Assembly (NCBI GenBank): GCA_964036045.1
Contig: OZ038380.1
Location: 169,225,031-169,289,030 of the forward strand
Source: Eutreptiella sp. 'Long Island Sound 2002'
Taxonomy: Eukaryota; Euglenozoa; Euglenophyceae; Eutreptiales; Eutreptiaceae
DNA: 64,000 nt
Direction of reading: 5' to 3'
This document shows, piece by piece, positions 30,701-39,400 of the stretch. A program made the translations under genes and the position numbers. Numbering within the stretch: position 1 is the first letter of the stretch; every line of letters starts with the position of its first letter. The notes under the pieces were generated by a model that did not search any database, had not been told where the DNA came from, and saw nothing but the letters and a program-made list of their open reading frames with translations.

Positions 30701-33632
30701 ACTCGCGTCAGCGAATTCACCCAGTGACCGACGAGGGGTTGGCCCCGAGCTACAGCCCTGGCGAGGGCAGGGAGCAGGGAGACTCCTTTGCGGGGGAGGG
30801 TTTTCAGGCCCTGCAGTGCGTCCTGAACACCTGCATGCTCACGGGGGCGTCACTGTCCATCCCTGACGTCCTGCGGCCGGGGCACTCGCTACCGATGGAG
30901 CACCAGGCGTACTCGGACGACCGGCGGTTCCAATCAGACTCTATGGCGCGGGTGGTGGCTTTGGTCACACGATGCATGGACGTGTCCATGGCCGCCGGCA
31001 GGGTGGTACACCCCTCCAAGTTGGCCTTCCACTGCGTCCGCCTAGACGCTGCGGGGCCGCAACTGATTGAGTGCGAGGTGGGGCTGGCAGGCCTGATGAC
31101 AACCATGGAGACGCCAGTGGTGCTGCGGGTGCCGCTCTTGGCAGAGCTCCCGCTGACGGCGGCCCTGGGGCGGTTCCTGCGGGCCCTCCGGCGGGCCTCG
31201 GCGTCAGCTACACGCCAACGACTGCCCCCCTTGCTGCGGCTCCGGGCTTTGCTGGCGTATGGAGTCTCCAGTGGAGACAACCTGCTGCGTGGCCTCCTGG
31301 TACCCGGCCGTTGCCTGGCGGCTCACCAAGTGCAGGTGCACAAACCTTACCGCCGCGCGTTCTGCCTACCCAAATGGACCCCGGTGGAGTTCCTAACGTT
31401 GGCGCTCGAGGAAGGAGGCCCTGGGGCGCCGAGCCTCCGCGACCGCTGCGAGTTGCTGCTCCTGCAGTCGTACTTGCAGTCATCATGGTCGCGCAACGCC
31501 GCAGCGGCGTCCGCGGTGCACTACTTGGTAAGCACACCGCCCATACGCGAATGGGAACACGAGGGGATCGCCCTCCAAAGCGCCCTGCGTGCCCGAGGGG
31601 TTAGCCTGACCGCCCTGCCGTCCGGCTCACCTGAGCCTGAGGCCCTCGAGTTCGGGTCCCTGGCGGCCCTGAGCGGAGTTCACAGCGTGCACGTCTCCTA
31701 CGACGGGTCGTATGTGGCAGGTGTGACGGCCTGGGCCATGGTCCTGTGGCACGACACCTTGGGGTACCTCTACGGATGCGGTCGCGCTCTGCGGACCGCG
31801 GGCAGCGACGCCACTGTGGCCGAATGGATGGGACGGTTGGAAGCCATGCATGCCCTACAGCGCTGGGGGGGGACAGTACACTACGTAGCCGACTCGACCG
31901 CCACCCTGGCCTCCACATACGACCGTGCCCCCCCGGCGGGCACACTGGTGGAACCCTGGTATCGAGTGCTAGCGCCGCTACGCGTCTCCAGCCCCTCCGT
32001 GGACGTGTGGGTCCCCTCCCTGCCCCGGGCCCAACCTCCTCTGTCGCAGCACCATCACCTACACCGCGCCGCCCACGATCTCGCCAAGCAGGCGGCTCAA
32101 CGCCCCAGCAGCGCCTCGGTACCGTGGCCGCACCTGCTGGCGGGCAGGGTAGTGGCGCACTGGGACGGCGCACTGATCATCAACGTCAAGGAGGCTGCTC
32201 AGGAGCTGTACCAGACTGGCACCCGGTTGGCGCTTTACCAGAGGTACCCCACAGCCCTCGTGCGCCCGTGGCACCCCTCAGTTCTGCGGGCCCTGCGCGC
32301 TGACAGCCTCCCCCTGCTGCAGCTGCAACGCATGACCCTGCTGCGCCTGCTCGAGGTCCGCCGGCCGCCACAGGGCTATGGCGCGTCCGACTGCCCTTTC
32401 TGCCACGGTTCGGCTCTGGATCTGAACGCCCACCTGGCGGGGGGATGCAGGGCCTATTACCTGATGCGCGTTGACATGTTCCAGACCCTCCTGTACCACC
32501 TGGTGCGGGTGACCACACTGCGGCCTGCCCGCAGCCACCGGGGACTGGCAGTCTGCGACGCCACAGGGATCGAGTACACTATCCTGGACCCAGTACAACG
32601 CACAGCACCACTGGAGTCCCCCGGCGTGGACATCAGCCCGAGCGGCCACGCCCAAGCGAGCCCCGGGCGACCAATGGCCGGGTGCGACGCCGACGACATC
32701 GTACAGGACGTCCTGGCGGCGGCTGCCCACCCCGACCACACCCTGCTGTGGGCCCTGGGGCGAAGTGGCCTGGAGCCCTCGGCAGATGGAGCGGGGCCAT
32801 GGCTGTCCTTCGGGGACGAAGTCCTACTCCAATATGTATTGCGGGCGCTGGACCGATGGCTGCTGCGCGTCCGATATGGGCTACAGCAGCCCCTCCCGGC
32901 ACTAAGCGGGGTTCTAGGGCGGCCGGCCGCGGTGGTGTATATGTGTATTCAAGCTACAGATTTAGATTTTGCTCTCAGCCAGCCCACGGAAGCGGCAAGC
33001 GCCGCCCACGTGTACCTCATAGACACGGACCTTGAGTGGGCGGTACGCCACGCCCATGCAGACCATTTGCACTTGACAGGCCTAGCGCCGCGGAGGTGCG
33101 TCCTCTGGGACCCTCGTACTCCCTGGGCGGAGTAAAAATGAGAAACCCGACCAGTGCTCGTGCCCGCGACCAGGGAGGGGACAGGGAGGGAGCAACGAGG
33201 ACGCGCGGGCCCCGCAGGGGGGGGTGCTGGGCGCTAGGGCCAGCGCCGAGGGCGAGCCTCCGCGCCCACCCCTCCCTCAGAACGGAACGCGCCGGGGCGC
33301 CCCAGCCGGTGGGCGCCGGCACGAAAGCTCGGGGCGCACCACGGACACACCACCGACGGGGCGGGGGGAGAGCGAGGAGGCCGGAGCGACGACGCACAGC
33401 CAAGGTACGAACGGGCAAGGCGCCGCGCGCAACGCGGTGGACCCGGGCGTGCCTTACACGGGGACAGGGAAAAAGCGAGAGCGCGCCAGAGCGACACGCG
33501 CGAGCCCCAGTGCGCGTGGTTCATGCGACATATAGCGTGTCACGCTGCCCCTGCCGCCCGTGGCCTACAGCCTAGGGGGCCCTGGCCTAGCGCCGGGACA
33601 TAGCGGCAGCAACCAACCAACCAACCAACCAA
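27783..33632 (+). mobile_element. Non-LTR retrotransposon (LINE), apparently intact
   Basis: The element carries one large ORF (27961-33135) with APE endonuclease, RT, RNase H and zinc knuckle, about 480 bp of 3' UTR and a simple-repeat tail of six AACC units (33611-33634). CCCATTTTCCCC occurs at 27771-27782 and 33633-33644 and is a candidate target duplication, although the flanking DNA is itself rich in CCCCATTT. EN plus RNase H plus an AACC-type tail points to the I/R1/Tad-like branch. It lies in the sense orientation within the presumed last intron of the vWA gene. Confidence 0.8.
27961..33135 (+). CDS. LINE polyprotein: endonuclease, reverse transcriptase, RNase H
   Basis: About 1724 codons without a stop, ending TAA. 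Counting from 27961: a zinc-ribbon-like C55-x2-C58..C74-x2-C77; an APE endonuclease at about 289-515 with LLQETW (E325), GDLN (D431, N433), IDH (D480, H481) and a final His502; RT with motif A EWDESDAY (D880), motif B EQGD (Q939-D941) and motif C YSDD (Y984-D987); RNase H with D1248, E1288 or E1294, D1311 and D1373; and a knuckle C1478-x2-C1481-x9-H1491-x4-C1496. All catalytic residues are present, so it may be functional. Oddity: codon 1 is GTG, the in-frame stop TGA lies at 27952-27954, and the first in-frame ATG is at 28423 (residue 155), after the zinc ribbon. Initiation may be non-AUG, by frameshift or by reinitiation (an out-of-frame ATG overlaps the TGA at 27951). Confidence 0.9.
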   Translation: MPLTLPPTCTPDHGILRVAHALAETHPKPTTRRPITLPAASATEPPSALHSSSICTACGAWALSAPGSVASLACPECGSPASLQAFALQPPSPAVPSNTIPAALSQLPPEARSTALDVTQAWIRAVSQLPPSAAATPPVRCADVWVSFWDEAPPMRTEPLPPPSYARRGPHEPWLLRFATPDMHVLSSACAMCGKMRASVAAVHAPHDAAPQPQLFCVAQAAHRPLLTASVAERAHLWDGCRHYSGGVALFGSRWAKCSGLPPPTTVLPVPLWTLRLPAPNAPQAKPEPVSFWVLGNNLAGAAHQRDIVGPLIEAVDPSFVLLQETWDPAAAQELVPPTYALVQGTVTGQGRGLAVGIRLADILPMHPPAVVYDSRDWLGVLCHARHVGRVLVLDAHFDPHASHAQWRATMDSLLTCAHHVRASVTIIQGDLNSDDDGAAPLAVTLRRDPRLQHYVRVLPPRTPTNIVSVQGRIRATAIDHLFVNGPIHSSEHHLVPTASSHLAVMAEISLTSTRNAPFHWKHLRWRLAPPAVMDAVRALTSAVWGHLAATTAPPDTFVAALHHLARQRLPAPLPDSQYVRRLARHPPPYDDAFLQARAEEHRQRAQDLHRDRVRLALRSVQIGRETRRALCLPTVPLRPYSGILPTPGAVLSTREERLAEVTAQVSYATRYRHLHIDKERFAIQSVPPMQQCTPWFAAELPMDQLHHALRRGRDPDASSDREALLAELNARPLYGVPDVALQLERRTSPATALDNVPGTITHARFGGTVAGVRNMHCSFLRNVDSVARDTIRYGSYKGKGPLHLAGSHRPVAVESDLMRSYSGVGRTRLNYTLELSGALTPDLFAYRTAVSATMMVLTTRASVLRALELSGVCADAEWDESDAYLRNQREDDEELLRLLPGVWNFGSWCDAFYSRQRIHPVTDEGLAPSYSPGEGREQGDSFAGEGFQALQCVLNTCMLTGASLSIPDVLRPGHSLPMEHQAYSDDRRFQSDSMARVVALVTRCMDVSMAAGRVVHPSKLAFHCVRLDAAGPQLIECEVGLAGLMTTMETPVVLRVPLLAELPLTAALGRFLRALRRASASATRQRLPPLLRLRALLAYGVSSGDNLLRGLLVPGRCLAAHQVQVHKPYRRAFCLPKWTPVEFLTLALEEGGPGAPSLRDRCELLLLQSYLQSSWSRNAAAASAVHYLVSTPPIREWEHEGIALQSALRARGVSLTALPSGSPEPEALEFGSLAALSGVHSVHVSYDGSYVAGVTAWAMVLWHDTLGYLYGCGRALRTAGSDATVAEWMGRLEAMHALQRWGGTVHYVADSTATLASTYDRAPPAGTLVEPWYRVLAPLRVSSPSVDVWVPSLPRAQPPLSQHHHLHRAAHDLAKQAAQRPSSASVPWPHLLAGRVVAHWDGALIINVKEAAQELYQTGTRLALYQRYPTALVRPWHPSVLRALRADSLPLLQLQRMTLLRLLEVRRPPQGYGASDCPFCHGSALDLNAHLAGGCRAYYLMRVDMFQTLLYHLVRVTTLRPARSHRGLAVCDATGIEYTILDPVQRTAPLESPGVDISPSGHAQASPGRPMAGCDADDIVQDVLAAAAHPDHTLLWALGRSGLEPSADGAGPWLSFGDEVLLQYVLRALDRWLLRVRYGLQQPLPALSGVLGRPAAVVYMCIQATDLDFALSQPTEAASAAHVYLIDTDLEWAVRHAHADHLHLTGLAPRRCVLWDPRTPWAE

Positions 33633-33802
33633 CCCATTTTCCCCCATTTCCCCCCATTTTTCCTAGTACTGGGTACATTACGGGTACGTTGCTGGGTATA
33701 TTACCACCCACCTCCTCCGGGTATTTCTGAGGCCTGCTTTTCTCCTTTACTCCTTCCCCGTTGTTCCTCCTTCACTGCCTCTCTCCTCTCCTCCTTCCTC
33801 AG
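33136..33802. other. LINE 3' UTR, AACC tail and intron end
   Basis: GC-rich LINE trailer to about 33610, (AACC)6 tail, CCCATTT-rich host intron, then a C/T-rich polypyrimidine tract of about 80 bp leading to the acceptor at 33802. Confidence 0.6.
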
Positions 33803-35020
33803 CCGAACAAGCCGCACCAGGCGATCAACTCGCTGATCCGCAAGGCGTCCACGGCGTCGATGGACAAGCCCCTGAAGCTGGCGTTCATCGACGCGATCAT
33901 GCGGTACGAGGTCCGGAACTACGTCGTGGCCGTCGACAACAGCCACTTCATGTCCGGCAGCCGCTGGCGGATGGCGGAGAGCGCGCTCGCGAAGATGGTG
34001 GGCTTCATCACGGGGCTCAACGACAAGGGCTTCGCGCTGCACGTGTGGAACGACACGCAGAAGAAGGCCGGGTACGTTCGGGACAAGGGGGCGCTGCACG
34101 GCCTCTTCAACGCCCTGCCGCTCGGCGGGGGGCTGGCCCTGAAGCCCCTCCTGCAGGCCACCTTTGACGAGCACCTTCACCAGAGCGACGCCGCCTGGAA
34201 GCCCACCTCCGTGCTGGTCCTGTGCACCGGCACCCCGCGCGACGTCGAGGACGCGCTGGAGTTCATCGCGGCGCACAGCGCGCGGCTGCAGAGCAGCGAC
34301 TGGTTCAGCCTGTCGATCCTGCAGGTCGGGGCTCCGGTGCCATTCGTCACGGACTTCGCCATCAGGACTAACACGGCCTCCGCGGTCCACGTCGTCGACG
34401 GCCACGCGGTCGGGGCGGGGGAAGGGGGCGACCGGACCATCACGCTGGAGCGGTTCGTGGACTCGTACCTGCAGCTGTGGGAGGAGACGGAGAACGAGCC
34501 GGTGGTTGACGTGCAGATGATGCACTACGAGCATGGCAAGTATCTGGATGAGGTCGCTCAACCCAAAAAGCACTCGGAGAAGCAGCCCTACCAGAGCCCA
34601 TACCCTCACGGCCAATACCAAGGCCACCATTACCAAGGCGGCAAATACGCGGACATTCAATACCCTGATAGCCAATACCCTGATAGCCAGTACCCCGATA
34701 GCCAATACCCGGATAGCCAGTACCCCGATAGCCAATACCCTGATAGCCAATACCCGGATAGCCAATACCCTGATAGCCAATACCCTGATAGCCAGTACCC
34801 TGATAGCCAATACCCTGATAGTCAATACCCCGATAGTCAATATCCGGACAGCCAATACCCCGATAGTCAATATCCGGACAGCCAATACCCGGATGGCCAA
34901 TACTCAGACAGCCCTGAGTATGCCAGATACGCAAGTTATAACAATTACTACGCCTCTGCAAATTCTCAATCAGGGCAGCCAGGGGCAGCCAGTAGCTGGT
35001 CAACAGGTTATGGCAGCTGA
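33803..35020 (+). CDS. vWA gene exon 4: second vWA domain and YPDSQ tail
   Basis: From the acceptor, 405 codons to TGA. It opens PNKPHQAINSLIRKAS and continues into a second vWA domain: strand NYVVAVDNSHF, RWRMAESALAKMVGFI, FALHVWND, the LFNALPLGGGLALKPLLQ loop, SVLVLCTGTP, and FSLSILQVGAPVPFVTDFAI, ending FVDSYLQLWEET. The MIDAS is partial: DNSHF keeps Asp and the first Ser, and TD is replaced by TG. The C-terminus is a 17-unit YPDSQ array (34661-34915), then a Tyr/Ser/Asn-rich end. Phase 0 joins it to exon 3. The whole protein would be about 1434 residues with vWA at both ends. It could alternatively be a separate gene. Confidence 0.72.
   Translation, partial: PNKPHQAINSLIRKASTASMDKPLKLAFIDAIMRYEVRNYVVAVDNSHFMSGSRWRMAESALAKMVGFITGLNDKGFALHVWNDTQKKAGYVRDKGALHGLFNALPLGGGLALKPLLQATFDEHLHQSDAAWKPTSVLVLCTGTPRDVEDALEFIAAHSARLQSSDWFSLSILQVGAPVPFVTDFAIRTNTASAVHVVDGHAVGAGEGGDRTITLERFVDSYLQLWEETENEPVVDVQMMHYEHGKYLDEVAQPKKHSEKQPYQSPYPHGQYQGHHYQGGKYADIQYPDSQYPDSQYPDSQYPDSQYPDSQYPDSQYPDSQYPDSQYPDSQYPDSQYPDSQYPDSQYPDSQYPDSQYPDSQYPDGQYSDSPEYARYASYNNYYASANSQSGQPGAASSWSTGYGS
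34661..34915 (+). repeat. 15-bp coding tandem repeat (YPDSQ), 17 units
   Basis: Fifteen perfect YPDSQ units plus YPDGQ and YSDSP variants. Third-position variation (CCT/CCC/CCG, CAA/CAG, AGC/AGT) shows selection or homogenisation at the protein level. Confidence 0.92.
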
Positions 35021-36194
35021 GATTTTGAGCTTTCTGAACGCCAGCAGACGTTACTGCGCGGCACACACGTGACAGCTCTCCGCTCTGGCCCGAATTTGCG
35101 GGCTGAAATCCGCGAATTTGAGTCCGAGAGTCGCGATTTCTGGGTTCGTTTCCGGACGCCAGCGAGGGACCCTCATGTGAGCTACGCATGCGCGCTGTAG
35201 CAAGACAATATGGAAGCCTGGAAGGTCCTCGTGGCCGCCGTGGCCCTTGGCACAACACATCCCTTTGGTGCTAGAAGCATTTCGTGGCCTGATGGGTGTC
35301 GTGCAGAGTTGCCGCCAGTGTCCGGCCCGGAAATCGATGTTTGCGAGCGGAGCGAGCTAATGACGGTTTTGCACATGTATGAGGGAGCCTTGTATCTTTT
35401 CAGCGTCATTTGTATTCCTGACCCCCCCGGTTTCCCCGGTTATTGAGGCCAGTGCACTGTACTGATGAATTGACCGTTGCCAACCTAGTGCATGCTCCAT
35501 TGCTCCTCGCGCTAGCGAAACTGGCACTCGCCAGGGATCACCTCCGTGCGCTGCACTGCTAAGCAATGCACAGCCCAGTCGCACCCATCACTCAGTAGGC
35601 CCCGCCCGCATCGAATGTCTGAGTCAGTAGCCGTCAGCCCTCCCCAACCACGCCTCAGTGCCTAGACACGGGCAGCACGTCTGGTGTCGTACCTCTGGAA
35701 TGCCGATTAGTGATCGGTGGTTCACCAATGGCGCGTTGCGGGGCGTTACCTGGCGGATCTTTGCATGCCTGGCACTTCACCGGCAGCCGTTCGCATGTAT
35801 CCGACGGATGTTGGCAGAGCCGACTGAGGGGTCCAGGACAGTGCACCCGCCCAACAACAACAGGAGCTGCACGAGGGCGACGCCCCATATGTGCCGCAGG
35901 CATGCACCGACCAGCGCCGATGCAGTCTCCGTGCCGTGCGGGGCATGCGTCCGACCCTCACCCTCACCACGTATCGTGTGCACCTTTGCCCTGAAATGAT
36001 GGATCGCCTCCGACGCAGCGCTACCCCCCTGTATCAGATGCCCCATTCCCTGACCTTCAACAGCTGCTCCTTCCGGACTGTCAATTGCTTCTGACACCCG
36101 CCCCCCCCCCCCGAGGGACGGATTGGAATAAAGAATTTTTAAGGAGGAGGTACCCCCTGGGTCCAGACCCCAGCACACACACCCCTCCCCCCCC
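35021..36194. other. Downstream of vWA gene, no gene seen
   Basis: Presumed 3' UTR and intergenic DNA. No coding block, inverted repeat or duplication could be supported up to the repeat at 36195. Confidence 0.5.
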
Positions 36195-36400
36195 CCCAAC
36201 GGCACGGGCAACAGCCCGTCTCCGGGACGGCCGACCCCCGGAGTAGTCAAACAGGACCAGTCATCCGGGGGCTCCGTTGACACAACCAAAACACGTTCGG
36301 GCCCACAGAGGGTCCGAATGAGCAAAGGGCGAGAGGCCAATAGGCGCCGCCAAAGGCGAACAATCAGATACCGAGGCCTTGTGCCAACCCCCCCCCCCCC
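36195..36400 (+). repeat. Dispersed repeat shared with 45.5 kb and 1.5 kb
   Basis: CACGGGCAACAGCCCGTCTC through GAGAGGCCAATAGGCGCCGC matches 45530-45685 in direct orientation, and its end (GGCGCCGCC..GGCCTTGTGCCAA plus C-run) matches the reverse complement of 1505-1580. These appear to be three partial copies of one unidentified element. Confidence 0.65.
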
Positions 36401-39400
36401 CTTCCATGTTTGGCCTATCATTCCCCAGCTCGCCACTTGTCGGTTGGTTCATCTGGTTGAAGGCCTGCCGGTCTGCCTTTTGGCTGAGTGGCCAGCTCCT
36501 TCCCAACCTTCCTGTGCCCTCGGGTTTGCACTTTGTACTCGCAGCAGTTGTGCAGTTTGGGCCACTGCTCCAGGCCATCTTGACCTATCCGGCAGTGCAA
36601 GATTGCTTGAACAGGAGCTTTGCCCACAAGCTGACAGTACCACAATTGACCTGCGTCAGTCTGGCATGAGGTTGGGGTCATGCTGGTCATTTGAAAGCCT
36701 GACGTCATGGCCCCCTTCCAAGTCGTCTGCAAAAAACGTTCCGCAGCGCCTTGAGCACCATTGGCTTGTGTGGTTCGTGGACCATTTTTGTCAAAACAAA
36801 ATTCCACGCTTTCGGCGCCCAAAACTGTCGGACTTCAGTTGGCAAGGGGGACGCCCCCCCTCCTCCGCTCTCATGCGTCCCTGCCCCCCCCCCCCCTCCC
36901 CGCCGCTGCCCTGGGTAGCCTCTCAGTTGGCCCAGCTTTCACTGCCGCATGTTGGACCCATGCCCCCCCCCCGTTTGCGCAACAACCGCCCCCCTGGTCC
37001 AATGGCCTTTTTTCCAACACTCACAGGATTGTATTTTTGTGGCTGTGAGACCAGTTGTATCGGCTGTAGGAAGGGATTGGACACAGGCACTCGCCACCTC
37101 TCCTGACGCCCCCCCCGGCTGGAAGATGTCACTTTCGCAGAGCACAACCCGATGACCCCTGATTTCGCCTTCTCGGAGCCCCACAGAATTAGGCTATTGC
37201 TTCGTGGCCCCGGGGTTGGGGTTGGGGGGAGTCGGAAGTCAAAAAAAAGTTTGCGCATCTGAAATCGGCCTCCAACTTCAGGTGCCCTTAATGATTTTCA
37301 TTCTCCTGAGGACACCTTTTCTGATGTGGGTGGGTGGGGGGTCGGCCGGGGCGGCCAGGGCCCCAAACAGACCCCCAACCCCACAAGCAATGGCCTGCTT
37401 GGAATGAATCGGGTTCTTGCTCGGGCTGGTTTGCTCGGGTGCAGTTGCTCGGTATGCCCTGTCTGCCGACGGGAAGCGTATTTGGTCACACACCTCCCGC
37501 ACAACACGCTACAGACTGATTTCTCCGGGCCGCAGAGGCGTCTAGGGCCTTAGGTGACCGGCGCCTTTTTGCCTTCAAGTCACTCAATGCACCGCCCCTT
37601 CCCCTAGGGTTTGGGGGGTCCGGGGGACATACCAGCTCTCCACACTCGGCAGCTATCATCTCCAGCCCCGCCTTGCGAGATTAGCGCACTTGTTAGAGCA
37701 GCATGGCGTGCTGTGTCTGAAACTTTTGGAACCGTGGAATTTGGCGGTTTCCTTTGTCCGGTGGTCTGGTGGTCTGTGAAGTTTTTGCTGTTATTCCTGT
37801 TATTCGGGTTTGGGGATGGTATTTCAGGGCTGCTTACGGTGATGCCATTTGTTGCTAGTGCTTTTGTTGTTGTTCCGGCAAGGGGCGGGGGGCTGGTACT
37901 GGTAGGATTTAGTTGGGGGAGGGGGGGGGGCTGATGGGGGGGGGGGGGGTTACCGAACAATTCATTCATTTTACGAGCCCCATTTGGCCGCCCACCCTCT
38001 TTAACTCCTCCATCATTGGAGAGCTCCACATGGCGAACGTGTGGTCCAACAAAAGCGCGACCGCGAGTCTACGTGTGCAATGATGAATGGACAGACAGGA
38101 GTCTATCCTGGGCTGCGCAATATGACCCACGGCCGCTATTCATCGCTTCAACCAATTTGCATAGGGTACATTGGACATATTGTGTTACTTCCCCAGACCT
38201 GTGCTTGAGCGGGCAAACTGGAAGGAGGAGGGTCACTCCCCCCGTTTCCTAGCCCACACTGAAATTCCCTCCAAAATCAGACTGTAGAGAAGAAAGATGT
38301 CTCTCGACGAATGGCGTCTAGGTCTGGCTTCCGACCGGAGGCGGTGTTCAAAGGTAGGGTGCTCATGCAGCGGTTGCCTCTAGGCATACCGAGGGGGCGT
38401 ACTGTGCGCTGTGCGCCCGCTGTGCGAAAGTAGGCTCTTTTGGGGCATGTGGCCGTCCTAGAAACCCTTACTTCGTGATACTAGGGGCATCATTGTTGTT
38501 CGAAAACGGGTATTTTGATGCTTCGATAGCCAATTTCACCCATTTTCACCCTGTTTCACACATAGACATCCTTCCCTACTCATTTCCCAGACCCACTTTC
38601 TCCATGGATCTCGGTATTGGGGACGGGATGTGCCACACCCGCTCCAACGGCGTGCAAGTTCTTGCCACGGTGGTTGGGAAGCAAAAGATGGGCTCCTCCA
38701 CTTGGAATACTACCAAGGTGCGCTGAAGGTGGTGAACCGGCAATGCAAGCTGGACTCCATCTCCTTTGCCATCCCGAGTTCGGATTTGCCACCTCACTGC
38801 CCTCCATGTCCGCTGCCCCTCGCAGAGCCAAGTTCCTCCAGCCCCCGAAAGCCCCTCGTCCTTCACCAGCGGTAGAAGAGCAAAGGTCCCCCTCAAGGTC
38901 CTCAACACCACCTCTTTGTGCAAGGGTCGTGCCCCCAATGGTCGCGGGAAGCTAGCAAGAAGTTGGCCGCAGTTGCAAAGACCTTGAGGCCTGCACTTGA
39001 TTTTGTTCATGCCGAAGATTGCAAGGAAGTCTTGGAGTGGGTTTTCAAGCGCAAGGAGTCTTCCCCGGTTTAGGTGCCGATGTTAAGATATTGGCCCACA
39101 ACGCACCAAAGGTTTCTTGGAGTTTGAGGTGGGTATGCATAATGGTGCGTAAAAGCGATAGTTGTATTCCCATGTCCCTTTCATTGGCCGCAAGATATTG
39201 ATTGTTCAGCAAAAGACCTACAATGATACTCATGGCTTTTATCGGGTATGGGTGGAATGATTTTTGCGTGCCTTTGGGCTTGGAGAGTTGCGCATGATAT
39301 TTGGCTGGGGTCCATGAGGATTGGCATGCCAATACGTGCATCCTCTTGCTCTTCACCTAGTTCATGGTGAGGAGGCAAAAACTGTCCCATGTGATTCAAT

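Larger units (their letters stand above)
26201..33802 (+). other. Intron 3 of vWA gene, 7.6 kb, transposon-filled
   Basis: The donor GAG|GTGGCT (phase 0) and acceptor CTCCTTCCTCAG (phase 0) keep the frame. It contains a purine-rich AAATGGGG patch (26470-26570), a hAT transposase relic (26640-26891), the foldback repeat (27001-27617) and the LINE (27783-33632). If the gene were split, exon 4 would need its own start, and the first ATG downstream (33860) would remove only the leader of vWA-2. Confidence 0.5.

Noticed and set aside
33701-34900. 399-codon minus-strand ORF of IRVLAIRVL repeats
   Set aside because: Shadow of the vWA exon and its YPDSQ array on the other strand.
36318-37106. 262-codon ORF
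   Set aside because: Starts within a dispersed repeat, crosses C-runs, no domain, no splice context.
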